DNA from: Acetobacter sacchari
GTDB taxonomy: Bacteria > Pseudomonadota > Alphaproteobacteria > Acetobacterales > Acetobacteraceae
Reading direction: 5' to 3'
DNA length: 64,000 nucleotides
NCBI RefSeq assembly: GCF_017377715.1
Contig: NZ_JAFVMF010000005.1
Coordinates: 124,001-188,000 of the forward strand
A model generated the notes under the pieces. It had not been told where the DNA came from, did not search any database, and was given only the letters and a program-made list of their open reading frames with translations. Of this stretch, positions 28,647 through 38,417 are shown piece by piece. The translations under genes and the position numbers were made by a program. Each line of letters starts with the position of its first letter. Positions within the stretch are counted from its first letter, which is position 1.

Positions 28647-29315
28647 TCAGAAATCGAGATTGGCGTAATAGGCAGGGGGATTGATCCCGGAGACCCGGTC
28701 GTTGAGCAGGGGCCGGAAGCTGGGGCGGGACTTGATGCGCGCGTACCAGTCATGCGCGGCGGGCGTCTTGCTCCAGTCGATGTCGCCGATGAAATCGAGG
28801 CAGGACACATGGGCCGCCGCCGCGAAGTCGGCGAGCGACAATGCGCCGCCCGCGAGCCAGCTCCGTGATTCCGCGAGCTGCCCGATATAGTCGAGATGCG
28901 GCTTGATGTTGGCGTACCCGACGCGCAGCGCCGTTCCGTCGGGGTTGCCGCGACCGCTCAGGCGCTTGAACACCTTTTCGCCGAGCAGATTGTTGGTGAC
29001 GTCGCGCGCAAATTTCTGGTCGAACCACGCGACCAGCCGCCGTATCTCCACCCGCTCCGCGAGCGTGCGCCCGAGAAGGCACGGGTCCGGATATGCTTCC
29101 TCAAGATACTCGCAAATGACGTTCGAGTCCGGAATGACCAGCCCGTTCTCCTCCACGAGAACCGGAACCTCCCCGGCCGGGTTGAGGTTCGCGAACTCGC
29201 GACGCTGCTCCCAGACGCGTTCGGTGAGCGGCTCGAAAGGTAGTCTCTTTTCGCCCAGCATCAGCCGCACCTTGCGGCAGTAGGGCGACAGGGGGAAATG
29301 GTGAAGGATGCGCAT
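28647..29315 (-). CDS. fzlA: Glutathione S-transferase-like protein, FzlA type
   Basis: This 222-residue protein has an N-terminal thioredoxin-like domain starting HFPLSPYCRKVRL and containing NPAGEVPVLV and PDSNVICEYL, then an all-helical C-terminal domain with SLADFAAAAHVSCLDFIGD. The end, KSRPSFRPLLNDRVSG followed by a YxNLDF tail, resembles Caulobacter FzlA, a GST homologue that binds FtsZ through its conserved C-terminus and is needed for constriction. I chose the ATG at 29315, where the GST fold begins; the frame extends to 29426. It is divergent from minC, another FtsZ regulator, with about 275 bases between, which supports a cell-division role. A generic GST remains possible. Confidence 0.8.
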   Translation of the reverse strand: MRILHHFPLSPYCRKVRLMLGEKRLPFEPLTERVWEQRREFANLNPAGEVPVLVEENGLVIPDSNVICEYLEEAYPDPCLLGRTLAERVEIRRLVAWFDQKFARDVTNNLLGEKVFKRLSGRGNPDGTALRVGYANIKPHLDYIGQLAESRSWLAGGALSLADFAAAAHVSCLDFIGDIDWSKTPAAHDWYARIKSRPSFRPLLNDRVSGINPPAYYANLDF

Positions 29316-29590
29316 GACGCACGATTTACGGCATCGTGGGCAGCCGCGCCAGTGTGTAACCCGTGCGTGGCGCGCATGCTCGGGCGACGCAAGACGTATC
29401 GCACGCGAAACGCCGTCCCGCCTCACTTCGCCACTGCGATTGGCGTTTTTCGCTCCTCAATCGTGTTACGGGTGATGACGCGCACCCGCACGGGTTGTCT
29501 GGCGGAGGCTGTTTCGGGCTATACGCAATAGATGGTTCGACGCGGCGGTTCGCTGCGCGACGACGATTGAAGCGGAAAGACGACCAGATA

Positions 29591-30349
29591 GTGACAGCCC
29601 CGACTGCCTCCCAGTCCATCCCTCCATCGTCCGACGCGGCGTCTTCTTCCGCCTCCACCGCCGCGCCCCTGCGGATCAGGGCTGGGGGACGCTCGTTTCT
29701 GGCTCTCGTCCTGACGCCCGAGGCGCCGCTCGACGGCTGGCTGATTGCGCTGGACAGACAGATCGAACGTTCCGCAGGGTTTTTCGCGGGGAAGCCGATC
29801 ATCCTCGACCTGAGCCTTGCTCCCGCGGATGACCCCGGGTTGCCGTCTTTTCTTCCTGCCTTGCAGGAGAGGGGCGTCCGCGTCATCGGCATTGAGGGAG
29901 CAGATCGGTCCGAGAGCGCATTCGCCGGGTGGGACTGGCCGGAAGGCTTCATCGGCGGGCGGGATTCCGCAGCGGTTGACGTGCCCGACGAGACGGAAGA
30001 GCAGCCTCCGGCGCTTCCTCCTGGCGCGCTTGTCATTGAGCAGCCGGTTCGCTCCGGGCAGCAGATCGTGTGGCCGGAGGGCGACGTCGTCATTCTTGGA
30101 TCAGTCGCCTCCGGCGCCGAGATTTCGGCTGGCGGTTCAATCCATGTTTACGGCGCGCTTCGTGGTCGTGCGATCGCAGGGATCGTCGGACGACCGGACG
30201 CACGGGTTTTCGCCCGCGTGATGCAGGCCGAATTGGTGGCGATCGACGGGTTTTACTCGGTGGCGGACGAGTTTGACCCCGAACTAGTTGGCAAACCCGC
30301 TCAGGCCCTCCTTGAGGGCGAAAGCCTGATTTTGCGTCCTCTTCCGTAA
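29591..30349 (+). CDS. minC: Septum site-determining protein MinC
   Basis: MinC inhibits FtsZ polymerisation away from midcell together with MinD. An N-terminal domain (about residues 25-125) is followed by a linker rich in Glu and Pro and the C-terminal beta-helix domain with GDVVILGSVASGAEISAGG and HVYGALRGRAIAG, the MinD-binding part. The GTG at 29591 gives 252 residues. There is no good ribosome binding site close to it (GGAAAG lies about 13 bases upstream), so the start is uncertain. minD and minE follow on the same strand. Confidence 0.92.
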   Translation: MTAPTASQSIPPSSDAASSSASTAAPLRIRAGGRSFLALVLTPEAPLDGWLIALDRQIERSAGFFAGKPIILDLSLAPADDPGLPSFLPALQERGVRVIGIEGADRSESAFAGWDWPEGFIGGRDSAAVDVPDETEEQPPALPPGALVIEQPVRSGQQIVWPEGDVVILGSVASGAEISAGGSIHVYGALRGRAIAGIVGRPDARVFARVMQAELVAIDGFYSVADEFDPELVGKPAQALLEGESLILRPLP

Positions 30350-30464
30350 GAGTTTCGCCGTTCGTGGGGATTACCGTTGCCCGCGCGGACGCCTGTTCAT
30401 TAAAAAAACACATCGGACTCGTTTAACGGTGCGAGTCGACATGAAATAAAAAGGCGAATTCTAT

Positions 30465-31280
30465 ATGGCGCAGGTTCTCGTCGTCACATCCGGGAAAGGC
30501 GGCGTCGGTAAAACGACCACGACCGCAGCGCTCGGCGCGGCGCTCGCGAAAACGGGCAAGACCGTTGCGGTTGTCGACTTCGACGTCGGTCTGCGGAATC
30601 TCGATCTGGTGATGGGAGCCGAACGGCGGGTCGTCTTCGATCTGGTCAACGTCATCCAGGGCGACGCGAAGCTGGCGCAGGCCCTCATCAAGGACAAGCG
30701 CATCGACACGCTGTCGCTGCTGCCCGCATCCCAGACGCGCGACAAGGACGCGCTGACGTCCGAAGGCGTCGCGAAGGTGATGGAAGAACTTCGCGAGAAG
30801 TTCGACTGGGTCGTCTGCGATAGCCCGGCGGGTATCGAACGCGGCGCGCAACTGGCCATGTATCACGCTGACAAGGCGGTGATCGTGACCAACCCCGAAG
30901 TGTCTTCGGTCCGCGACAGCGACCGCATTATCGGGATGCTCGACAGCACGACCGAGAAAGCGAAAGCTGGCGAAAAGGTCGAGAAAAATCTGCTTCTCAC
31001 GCGTTACGATCCGGCCCGCGCCGCACGCGGAGAGATGCTGAGCGTCGATGACGTTCTGGAGATTCTCTCCATTCCGCTAATCGGCATTATCCCGGAAAGT
31101 CAGGACGTGCTGCGCGCTTCCAATCTGGGTTCCCCCGTCACTCTGGCGGCCCCGGAAAGTGGTCCCGCGCGGGCTTATTTCGACGCGGCCCGTCGTCTGT
31201 CGGGTGAGAAGGTCGATATCACCGTCCCGACCGAGCGGAAGGGACTTCTCGACTGGCTGTTCAAGCGGGGTGCGGCATGA
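30465..31280 (+). CDS. minD: Septum site-determining ATPase MinD
   Basis: MinD is a membrane-associated ATPase that recruits MinC and oscillates with MinE. The deviant Walker A motif GKGGVGKTT is at residues 10-18 with the signature lysine K11. The switch [12 protein letters not shown], Walker B VVCDSPAG and the C-terminal amphipathic helix [12 protein letters not shown], which binds lipid, are all present. The length of 271 residues is standard. Its last four bases overlap minE (ATGA). Confidence 0.97.
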   Translation: MAQVLVVTSGKGGVGKTTTTAALGAALAKTGKTVAVVDFDVGLRNLDLVMGAERRVVFDLVNVIQGDAKLAQALIKDKRIDTLSLLPASQTRDKDALTSEGVAKVMEELREKFDWVVCDSPAGIERGAQLAMYHADKAVIVTNPEVSSVRDSDRIIGMLDSTTEKAKAGEKVEKNLLLTRYDPARAARGEMLSVDDVLEILSIPLIGIIPESQDVLRASNLGSPVTLAAPESGPARAYFDAARRLSGEKVDITVPTERKGLLDWLFKRGAA

Positions 31281-31639
31281 GCTTTCTCGCAAATTTTTTC
31301 GGCAAACGCAGTTCCGCTCCGGTCGCCCGCGACAGGCTCCAGATTCTTCTGGCTCATGAACGCGCAAGTGTCGGGGAGGGGAAGTCGGATCTCCTCCTTC
31401 AGTTGCAACGCGAAATCATGGAAGTCATTCGCCGCCATGTGTCCGTTGATCAGGACAAGGTGCAGGTGAAGCTGGACCGTGGCGACAACTGTTCGACGCT
31501 GGAAATCGATATTGAGGTGCCGGGTCTGGAATCTGCCGTGAAAGCCGCCGAGGCCAAGACGGACGGAAAAGAGACCAAGGTTTCGTCAGAGGAAAAGACG
31601 CCCGAGAAAGCCAAGACGGACGCGACCGGAAAGGCCTGA
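31277..31639 (+). CDS. minE: Cell division topological specificity factor MinE, with a charged C-terminal tail
   Basis: MinE stimulates the MinD ATPase and drives the Min oscillation. The N-terminal membrane-targeting segment [10 protein letters not shown], the MinD-contact helix [14 protein letters not shown] and the beta-strand dimerisation region with QVKLDR and LEIDIEVP are present. The family is usually about 85-90 residues; here a tail of about 30 residues rich in Lys, Glu, Thr and Ala extends it to 120. The tail looks disordered. It overlaps the end of minD by four bases, completing minCDE. Confidence 0.95.
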   Translation: MSFLANFFGKRSSAPVARDRLQILLAHERASVGEGKSDLLLQLQREIMEVIRRHVSVDQDKVQVKLDRGDNCSTLEIDIEVPGLESAVKAAEAKTDGKETKVSSEEKTPEKAKTDATGKA

Positions 31640-31816
31640 AGCGTCGGAGCGGAATGCGGCCACCCCAGGCGCCGGATTCCGCTGGACGGACGGGCGGCGA
31701 TGTTCGTCGCCAGGGCGTGGCATAGATCGGCCCTGCGGCTTCTGATTCCTTGTGATGAATCGCGCTGCTTAAGCTGCGGGGGCGAAGGAAGGCTGGCTCA
31801 GCCTGTCCGTATCGCC

Positions 31817-31846
31817 GCCCGATCAGACCGGATCGTCTGATCGGGC
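31817..31846. terminator. Bidirectional hairpin terminator between minE and mqo
   Basis: A perfect 12-base stem (31817-31828 with 31835-31846) with a six-base loop lies between two convergent genes. It could end both transcripts, although it is not followed by a long T-run on either side. Confidence 0.75.
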
Positions 31847-31908
31847 GCGGCGTTTGCCGAATAACAATGCGAACAACTCCACCGACCTTATCGCCAGTGG
31901 AGGCTGCT

Positions 31909-33405
31909 TCAATCTTCGAGCTGAAGCGCTTCGGTCGTCGATTTGCGCAACTGCGCGCAGAGTTCTGGCTCATTCGCCAGCTTCTTGCCGTAAGACGGCA
32001 CGATTTCTTTCAGCTTGGGCTCCCATTCGGCGAGCTTTTCGCCGAAGCACTTCTGGATCACCGTCAGCATGATTGGCGCGGCTGTGGACGCGCCGGGCGA
32101 CGCGCCAAGCAGCGCCGCCACCGTACCGTTCGCCCCGGTAATGACTTCCGTGCCGAACTGCAGAACGCCGCCTTTCTTTGCGTCAGGCTTGATCACCTGC
32201 ACACGCTGACCCGCGACGACCAGTTCCCAGTCCTCGTCGCGTGCGTCTGGCACGAACTCGCGCAGCGCCGCCATTCGCGCCGACTGCGTCTGAAGCACCT
32301 GCTGAATCAGATATTTCGTGAGATCCCAGTTGTCGCGCGCCACGCCGAGAATCGAACGCAGGTTGCCGCTCTTTACCGATAGCGGAAGGTCAAACAGCGA
32401 GCCCTTCTTGAGGAAGCGCGTCGAGAACCCCGCATAGGGTCCGAACAGGAGCGCGGGCTTGCCGTCGATCATACGGGTGTCGAGGTGCGGCACGGACATC
32501 GGCGGCGCGCCGACCGAGGCCTTGCCGTAAACCTTGGCGCGATGCGCACGGATGACGTCCGGATTCTTGCAGCGGAGGAATTCGCCGCTCACCGGGAAAC
32601 CTCCGACGCCTTTTGCTTCTGGAACGCCGCTCTTCTGCAGCAACGGCAGGGCCGCGCCGCCCGCGCCGATGAACACGAAACGCGCGCTGACGGTGCGTGT
32701 CTGACCGGAACGAACGTCCTTGGTCTTGACCAGCCAACGGCCGTCGGCCTGACGCGTCAGGTCAGTGACCTCGGTGCTCGTGCGCAGCGATACGCCGGGC
32801 TTCGCCTTCAGCGCGCGGAACAGCAAGTGGGTCAGCGCGCCAAAATTGACGTCGGTGCCGGAAGAGATCCACGTCGCGGCAAGCTTCTGTCCGCCTGCGC
32901 GATTCTTCATGATCAGCGGCATCCACTGGCGCAATTGCTCCGGATCTTCGGAGTAGCGCATTCCTTCGAACAGAGGGTGGTCCTTCAACGCGTCATAGCG
33001 GCGGCGGAGGAAATCCGTGTTGGCGTTGCCCCAAACGAAGCTCATATGCGGGATCGGGGTGATGAAGTCGCGTGGGTTCGCGATCTGCCCTGTGGTCACG
33101 AGATAAGACCAGAACTGCCGCGAGATCTGGAACTGTTCGTTGACGTTGACCGCCTTGCTGATGTCGATGCCGCCGTCGGCGGTCTCCGACGTGTAGTTAA
33201 GCTCGCACAGAGCGGAATGGCCCGTGCCCGCGTTGTTCCACGGCATCGAGCTTTCGAGCGCGACATCGTCGAGACGCTCGTAAATGTCGATCGTCCAGTT
33301 CGGTTCAAGCGTCTTGAGGAACGTGCCGAGCGTGGCGCTCATGACGCCGCCGCCGATCAGAACTACGTCCGGCGTCGCTTGTGATTCGGCAGAGGCAGCG
33401 GTCAT
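31909..33405 (-). CDS. mqo: Malate:quinone oxidoreductase
   Basis: Mqo is an FAD-dependent peripheral membrane enzyme that oxidises malate to oxaloacetate and passes electrons to quinone, replacing or supplementing NAD-malate dehydrogenase. The FAD motif IGGGVMSATLG is at residues 17-27. Family stretches NNAGTGHSALCELNYT, FIGAGGAALPLLQKSG and GPYAGFST are present, and the 498-residue length is right. It is convergent with minE and divergent from the OsmC gene. Confidence 0.97.
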   Translation of the reverse strand: MTAASAESQATPDVVLIGGGVMSATLGTFLKTLEPNWTIDIYERLDDVALESSMPWNNAGTGHSALCELNYTSETADGGIDISKAVNVNEQFQISRQFWSYLVTTGQIANPRDFITPIPHMSFVWGNANTDFLRRRYDALKDHPLFEGMRYSEDPEQLRQWMPLIMKNRAGGQKLAATWISSGTDVNFGALTHLLFRALKAKPGVSLRTSTEVTDLTRQADGRWLVKTKDVRSGQTRTVSARFVFIGAGGAALPLLQKSGVPEAKGVGGFPVSGEFLRCKNPDVIRAHRAKVYGKASVGAPPMSVPHLDTRMIDGKPALLFGPYAGFSTRFLKKGSLFDLPLSVKSGNLRSILGVARDNWDLTKYLIQQVLQTQSARMAALREFVPDARDEDWELVVAGQRVQVIKPDAKKGGVLQFGTEVITGANGTVAALLGASPGASTAAPIMLTVIQKCFGEKLAEWEPKLKEIVPSYGKKLANEPELCAQLRKSTTEALQLED

Positions 33406-33861
33406 TGGGCACTCCTGACTGGACGCGCGCAGCTATCACGGCGCGGAAAGTTGGCCGGGCCGGAGAATGGCGCGTCGCAACGATGAGGGGAAGACGCCGG
33501 ACGCCGATTGGCCGGACTGGCGCACCGTCTGGCGCGCTTCGCCACTTGGCGCGGGATCGACGAACAGAGCATTGTTTTTCATATGAACGGAAATATGGCG
33601 TCGGGCGGCATCATCTCTTTGCGAGCGTGACGCAGGTCCGAACTGAACGCATACCCGCCATGTTGGCAGCGGACTGCGCCTCCGGCGATGAAAGCGTGCG
33701 AAATGACTTCGTGGCCCGATTGCCTGAACCGCTTTCTGGCGCTGGCAACCGCCTTGCGCGCTACAGACGCGCGCTCCACGTTTGCGGAGGCGGCGGTTAC
33801 GCCGTAGTGGCGCGACGTCCCTCGTCCGCCTGCGGCGTGCGTCAGGAATGAGGAGAGCGAC
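33406..33861. other. Intergenic region between divergent mqo and osmC-type genes
   Basis: About 450 bases that should hold two divergent promoters. Open frames across it (for example 33381-33851 plus) have arginine- and serine-rich, shadow-like translations. An AGGAGAG site sits just before the OsmC start. No operator could be recognised. Confidence 0.4.
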
Positions 33862-34293
33862 ATGACCATCAAGAAATTCGGTACGGCCCATTGGGAAGGT
33901 GGAATCAAGGACGGCAAGGGCCTGATTTCGACCGAAAGCGGGGCGCTGAAGGAACAGCCCTATGGCTTTAACACGCGCTTCGAAGGCAAGCCGGGTTCGA
34001 ATCCGGAAGAACTGATCGGGGCCGCCCATGCCGCGTGCTTCACCATGGCGCTGTCGCTGATTCTGGGTGAGGCTGGCTTCACGGCTACCGGGCTCGACAC
34101 GCGTGCGACGGTTTCTTTGGAAAAGCAGGATGGCGGCTTTGCGATTCCGGCGATTCATCTGGAACTGGCTGGCACGGTGCCGGGCGCGTCGCAGGAGCAG
34201 TTTCTCGAACTGGCGCAGAAGGCGAAGGCCGGCTGCCCGGTCTCCAAACTGTTCAAGGCCGACATTACGCTCGACGCAAAGCTTTCGGCGTAA
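33862..34293 (+). CDS. OsmC-family peroxide-reducing protein
   Basis: OsmC/Ohr proteins reduce organic hydroperoxides with a pair of cysteines. This 143-residue protein has them at C59 (AAHAACFTM) and C125 (KAGCPVSKL). The N-terminal AHWEGG and the NPEELIGAAHA segment are characteristic of OsmC rather than Ohr. A GGAGAG ribosome binding site precedes the ATG at 33862. It is a monocistronic gene bounded by a strong hairpin. Confidence 0.93.
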   Translation: MTIKKFGTAHWEGGIKDGKGLISTESGALKEQPYGFNTRFEGKPGSNPEELIGAAHAACFTMALSLILGEAGFTATGLDTRATVSLEKQDGGFAIPAIHLELAGTVPGASQEQFLELAQKAKAGCPVSKLFKADITLDAKLSA

Positions 34294-34303
34294 AGGAACG
34301 ACG

Positions 34304-34332
34304 TCAGGATCAGCCCCTCAGGCTGATCCTGA
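34304..34332. terminator. Hairpin terminator between the OsmC gene and the methyltransferase gene
   Basis: A perfect 12-base stem (34304-34315 with 34321-34332) and five-base loop lie 11 bases after the OsmC stop and 4 bases beyond the stop of the convergent methyltransferase gene, so it probably serves both. Confidence 0.75.
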
Positions 34333-34335
34333 TCG

Positions 34336-35259
34336 TTACCGGGCAGCGACAGGACCGATCTGAATCCCCTTACTGTCTGCGGGCGCGGCGGTGGAGGCGA
34401 CGACGACATGTGCTCCGGCTTCTTCGCCAGGAGCTGGCGGCTCCGTTCCGAAGCGTCGGGCCAGCCCGCCCTTGTTGTAGTCGATCGTCTGCGCGAAGCC
34501 GCGTTCTGCGAGCAGCGCGTGCATTTCGGACGGCTGGAACCGGCTACGCCACGGTTCCCCTCGGGTTTTCACGTTCTCGCTCCAGCCGGTAAGAAATTTT
34601 TGCGCCTGTGGCGGGTAGTTTTCCAGCGGCTCCGAGTAATCGAAGACGATGGTGGAGCGAGGCGTCTTCGCTACGACGTCCAATGTGGCCGAGATAGAGC
34701 CGCGGGTCAGGTAGATAGCGACGCCCAGCCAGACGAAAACTGTCGGCTCAGCAGGGTCGAAACCTGATTCCGCGAGGATGGCGGGCAGAGTCTTGCGTTC
34801 GAAATCGGCTTCAACGAAACGCAGAGTGGCTGGAATCTGAATTTCGGCCTCGACGATGCGTCGACGCTTGAAGTCCTGCATCGCTGCGCGATCAAGTTCG
34901 AACGTCGTCAGGTCGGGATACGGGTTGCGAAGTCCGAAGGTGTCGAGGCCTGCTCCCAGTATGACGGCCTGCCCCAGACCATCCCGCGTCGCGCGCTGGT
35001 CGATGACGTCGTTCGCGATTCGGCTGCGCGCGGCAATAAATCGCCGTATCGCGCCACGTCTCAGGTGTTCGTCGGACTGCGCCAGTTCTTCAGGATCGGG
35101 CGCCGCCGGCCCGAGTATCGGGACAGCCAGCGGATCTAAAAAAATTGACCCGCCGTCGATGATCTGGTGCTCGGCGCGCAGGCGGGCGACGCCGACCGCC
35201 GTTGAACGCCAGAGATCAGGCGCTTCCGAAGGAGACTCAGGCTCGCCTCTTTGGTTCAC
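34336..35259 (-). CDS. Class I SAM-dependent methyltransferase of the leucine carboxyl methyltransferase type
   Basis: The 307-residue protein fits the bacterial LCMT-like O-methyltransferase family. SAM-binding [14 protein letters not shown] is near residues 96-109. [12 protein letters not shown] follows, with an acidic residue expected to bind the SAM ribose, and [15 protein letters not shown] corresponds to the family EGVxxYL region. The substrate is unknown. Its ATG overlaps the bioB stop by four bases, so it is translated with bioB. It is not BioC-like in overall pattern, so a direct biotin role is not implied by family. Confidence 0.85.
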   Translation of the reverse strand: MNQRGEPESPSEAPDLWRSTAVGVARLRAEHQIIDGGSIFLDPLAVPILGPAAPDPEELAQSDEHLRRGAIRRFIAARSRIANDVIDQRATRDGLGQAVILGAGLDTFGLRNPYPDLTTFELDRAAMQDFKRRRIVEAEIQIPATLRFVEADFERKTLPAILAESGFDPAEPTVFVWLGVAIYLTRGSISATLDVVAKTPRSTIVFDYSEPLENYPPQAQKFLTGWSENVKTRGEPWRSRFQPSEMHALLAERGFAQTIDYNKGGLARRFGTEPPAPGEEAGAHVVVASTAAPADSKGIQIGPVAAR

Positions 35260-36263
35260 GCCTTCGCCATGCTCGTACGCATGCCAAGCCGGTCGATCAG
35301 CTTGCGATCGCGCGTGGCGGCCGGATTCGGCGTGGTGAGCAGACGCTCGCCGTAGAAGATCGAATTCGCGCCAGCCATGAAGCAGAGCGTCTGCGCCTCG
35401 TCCGTCATGTTTTCACGCCCTGCTGCAAGGCGCACGTGGCTCGACGGCATGGCGATACGCGCGGCGGCGATGACGCGGACGAAGTCGATGGGATCCACGG
35501 CTTCGGCTGAGGCGAGCGGCGTTCCCGCGACGCGAACGAGAAGGTTGATCGGCACGCTTTCCGGGTGCTTGGGCAGGGATGCGAGGGTGGCGAGCAGACC
35601 TGCTCGGTCGGACTCGTCCTCGCCCATGCCGACGATGCCGCCGCAGCATACGTTGATGCCTGCGTCACGAACGTTGGCGAGGGTGTCCAGACGCTCCTGA
35701 TACGTGCGGGTCGTGATGATCTCGCCGTAATATTCAGGGGAGGTGTCGAGGTTGTGGTTGTAGTAATCAAGGCCGGCGTCGCGCAGACGGGCGCTCTGTT
35801 CGGCGTCGAGCATGCCGAGGGTGACGCAGGTCTCGAGGCCCATAGCCTTCACGCCCTCAATCATCTGGCAGACGGTGTCGAGATCGCGCTCCTTGGGGGA
35901 GCGCCACGCCGCGCCCATGCAGAAGCGCGCGGCCCCTGCGTCGCGCGCGCGGCGCGCTTCGACCAGCACTTTCTCGACCGCCATCAGCTTTTCAGCCTTC
36001 ACGCTCTCCTCGTGGCGAGAGCTTTGCGGGCAATACGCACAGTCCTCCGGGCAGCCGCCTGTCTTGATGGACAGCAGCGTGGAGATCTGGATTTCCGTCG
36101 GGTCGAACCAGGCGCGATGCGTGGTCTGGGCGCGATACATCAGTTCCGGAAATGGCAGGGCCAGCAACTGCTCGATGTCCGCGCGGGTCCAGTCGTGGCG
36201 CGGCATGGGCCGCGATGCGTCGGAGGACGGAAGGGAAGAGCTGAAGGCGCCGCCATCGGCCAT
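35256..36263 (-). CDS. bioB: Biotin synthase
   Basis: BioB is a radical SAM enzyme that inserts sulfur into dethiobiotin. The 4Fe-4S cysteines C71, C75 and C78 are in [12 protein letters not shown], and the family stretches [13 protein letters not shown] and LVRVAGTPL follow. The length of 335 residues is normal. The other bio genes are not in the window. The methyltransferase gene overlaps its stop. Confidence 0.97.
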   Translation of the reverse strand: MADGGAFSSSLPSSDASRPMPRHDWTRADIEQLLALPFPELMYRAQTTHRAWFDPTEIQISTLLSIKTGGCPEDCAYCPQSSRHEESVKAEKLMAVEKVLVEARRARDAGAARFCMGAAWRSPKERDLDTVCQMIEGVKAMGLETCVTLGMLDAEQSARLRDAGLDYYNHNLDTSPEYYGEIITTRTYQERLDTLANVRDAGINVCCGGIVGMGEDESDRAGLLATLASLPKHPESVPINLLVRVAGTPLASAEAVDPIDFVRVIAAARIAMPSSHVRLAAGRENMTDEAQTLCFMAGANSIFYGERLLTTPNPAATRDRKLIDRLGMRTSMAKA

Positions 36264-36432
36264 GCGTAAATTCCTGATTTGATCGTGTCTCTGCGGCCGG
36301 CCCGGGGATGAACGTCGCTCGCGCGAACAGGGACTGGCTTCGACGCGCGCGAAAGCGCGCCTCGGGGATCGCTTAAATCATCGTTATCCTCTGTGAGGCA
36401 AGGTCCGTGCAAACACTGTTCGCGCGGGGGGT

Positions 36433-38163
36433 ATGGAGACCGACAGGAAGAACGATGCGGCCGGAGAGCCTGACCGCCGCCTGGAGCGCCTTGCTGCGCT
36501 CGCCTTCGCTGCGGCCGACGTGCTGTTCGAGGTCGATCGGGCGTTGCGGATCCGCCATGTGGGCGGCGCGGCGGTCAGGCTCACCGGCCATAAGCCGAAG
36601 TCGCTCAAAAACCTGTCCCTGTTCGATCTTGTGTCGCTCAGCGACAGGCTGCTGCTGCGTCGCGCGATCGAGGAGTTTGAGGAGAAGGGGACGATCGCCC
36701 GCCTGACTCTCCGTTTTCTGCGGCCGGACGACGCTTCCGTTACAGCGATTTTGGGACTCGCCGCGCTCCCGGGGGCTCCGGGCGAGCGTCTGGTCACGGC
36801 CACTATCGTCGATCGCTCCTTTGTCGCCTGCGCGGATCAGGACGGCCTGATGAGCCGGAGCAGTTTCCTGGACTTCGCCAAGCGGCTCGTTTCCCAGCCG
36901 GGGGAGGCTACGCGCTATCGCGTCGTCATGCTCGCCCTGCCGGACCTCGTGCGCAGCGCGACCCTCAGGCAGACGGGCATAGGCAAAGCTTTCCAGGGAG
37001 AGGTGGAGGCGATTCTCCGGATGCACGCCGAAGGTGGCGGCGTCACCCGGCTTTCCGACGGTTCATTCGCCTATGTGGCGACGAGCGAGGACAGCGAACG
37101 CATCGTCGAGCGCAAGATACAGGAAGTGACGGAGTCTCTTCTTGCTTCTGTTCGCATCAGGGATCTGCCGCTCGATTCCAGTCTGATGGAGCAGAAGGAA
37201 GTCGAAACCGCGATGGATTTCGCGCTCTCCGCCTTTAACGAGGACATCGCCGACGCCTTCTCATTCAAGAGCCTGCCGGAATGTCTCGCCGCAGCGTCTC
37301 GCAACGATCGGGGACTGGCGAGCTCCTGCCGTAACATCATCGAGGACGAGACGTTTTTTCAGGTCCTGCAGCCGGTCATCGCTTTCAAGACTGGCCATGT
37401 GCAGCATTACGAGGTGCTCACCCGTTTTGCCGAAGGCGTCGCACGGGGGCTCGCCAATACGAGTGAGTTCGTGAAGGTCGCGGAGCGGATCGGCATGATC
37501 AACACGTTCGATCTGTTGAACTGCGTCAAGACATTGAAGTTGCTTGAAAAGCTTCCTGCAGGAGTCAAACTCGCGCTGAATCTCTCCGGCCGCTCCATGC
37601 AGTCTCCGGAATTCGGGGAGCGTCTTTTGAGCGTGCTGGACAGCGAGGGCAGGAACATCGCCGCCTCCCGCCTGCTGATCGAAATCACCGAAACGAGCGG
37701 GATCGTGGATTTCGACGCGCCTACAGAGCTTGTGCGCAAGTTGCACACGCGCGGCCACAACATATGCCTCGACGATTTTGGCGCCGGCGCCATGAGCTTC
37801 GAGTATTTAAGACGATTTCCCGTCAGCTATATCAAAATCGACGGGCAGTTCTTCCGGAGCGCGATGAGCAATTCCCGGGATCGTATCCTTGTCCGGGCCA
37901 TCGCGCGTTGCAGTTTCGACGTCGGCTGCCGCACCGTTGCGGAAATGATCGAAACGGAGATGGAGGCTGCTCTGGCTCGCGAACTGGGCATTGAATGCGG
38001 TCAGGGGTGGCTGTTCGGACGACCTGTCACAGCAGACGCCTTGCTGGCGGCCTCCACCAGGATGCCTGATATCGGGACGCCTGCCACGCCGCTGCAACAG
38101 GCTGTGACGCCTGTCGCAAATATTCAGCGCCAACGCCGTCCCGCCACGACGCCTGGTTCCTGA
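36433..38163 (+). CDS. PAS / degenerate GGDEF / EAL domain protein, probable cyclic-di-GMP phosphodiesterase
   Basis: Residues about 15-120 look like a PAS sensor domain. Residues about 130-240 resemble a GGDEF domain whose active site is degenerate (S208-D-G-S-F212). Residues about 320-560 are an EAL domain: the signature is E327-V-L, with N383, E417, D447-D448, K468 and an AEMIET glutamate in place. These are the residues expected for cyclic-di-GMP hydrolysis, so the enzyme is probably active. It has no membrane segment or signal peptide, so it would sense a cytosolic cue. It is divergent from bioB and apparently monocistronic, with a hairpin after the stop. Confidence 0.88.
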   Translation: METDRKNDAAGEPDRRLERLAALAFAAADVLFEVDRALRIRHVGGAAVRLTGHKPKSLKNLSLFDLVSLSDRLLLRRAIEEFEEKGTIARLTLRFLRPDDASVTAILGLAALPGAPGERLVTATIVDRSFVACADQDGLMSRSSFLDFAKRLVSQPGEATRYRVVMLALPDLVRSATLRQTGIGKAFQGEVEAILRMHAEGGGVTRLSDGSFAYVATSEDSERIVERKIQEVTESLLASVRIRDLPLDSSLMEQKEVETAMDFALSAFNEDIADAFSFKSLPECLAAASRNDRGLASSCRNIIEDETFFQVLQPVIAFKTGHVQHYEVLTRFAEGVARGLANTSEFVKVAERIGMINTFDLLNCVKTLKLLEKLPAGVKLALNLSGRSMQSPEFGERLLSVLDSEGRNIAASRLLIEITETSGIVDFDAPTELVRKLHTRGHNICLDDFGAGAMSFEYLRRFPVSYIKIDGQFFRSAMSNSRDRILVRAIARCSFDVGCRTVAEMIETEMEAALARELGIECGQGWLFGRPVTADALLAASTRMPDIGTPATPLQQAVTPVANIQRQRRPATTPGS

Positions 38164-38171
38164 CCGGTTTT

Positions 38172-38198
38172 CGCCTTCGTCACTTCGCCGCGAAGGCG
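38172..38198 (+). terminator. Hairpin after the EAL gene, possible terminator
   Basis: A perfect eight-base stem (38172-38179 with 38191-38198) and 11-base loop starts eight bases after the stop. There is no T-run. Confidence 0.5.
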
Positions 38199-38417
38199 CA
38201 GGAATCCGTCTCACAGGTTACGCAAGGTTTCTTGACGCATTGAAATTTTGGGCGCAGGCGAGGGGGTCAAGCCGCTGGCTGGCGCGTTCTATGACGGACG
38301 TGTCGCCGGTAGCCTGTATCCGCGTCAGGCGATGGTCTGACTCGACCCGCCCGGAGAAATGCGGAGGTCGGATAACGGCGGCGGCCGTGACTGAAGAGGA
38401 GCCGACACGGGGTTGGA

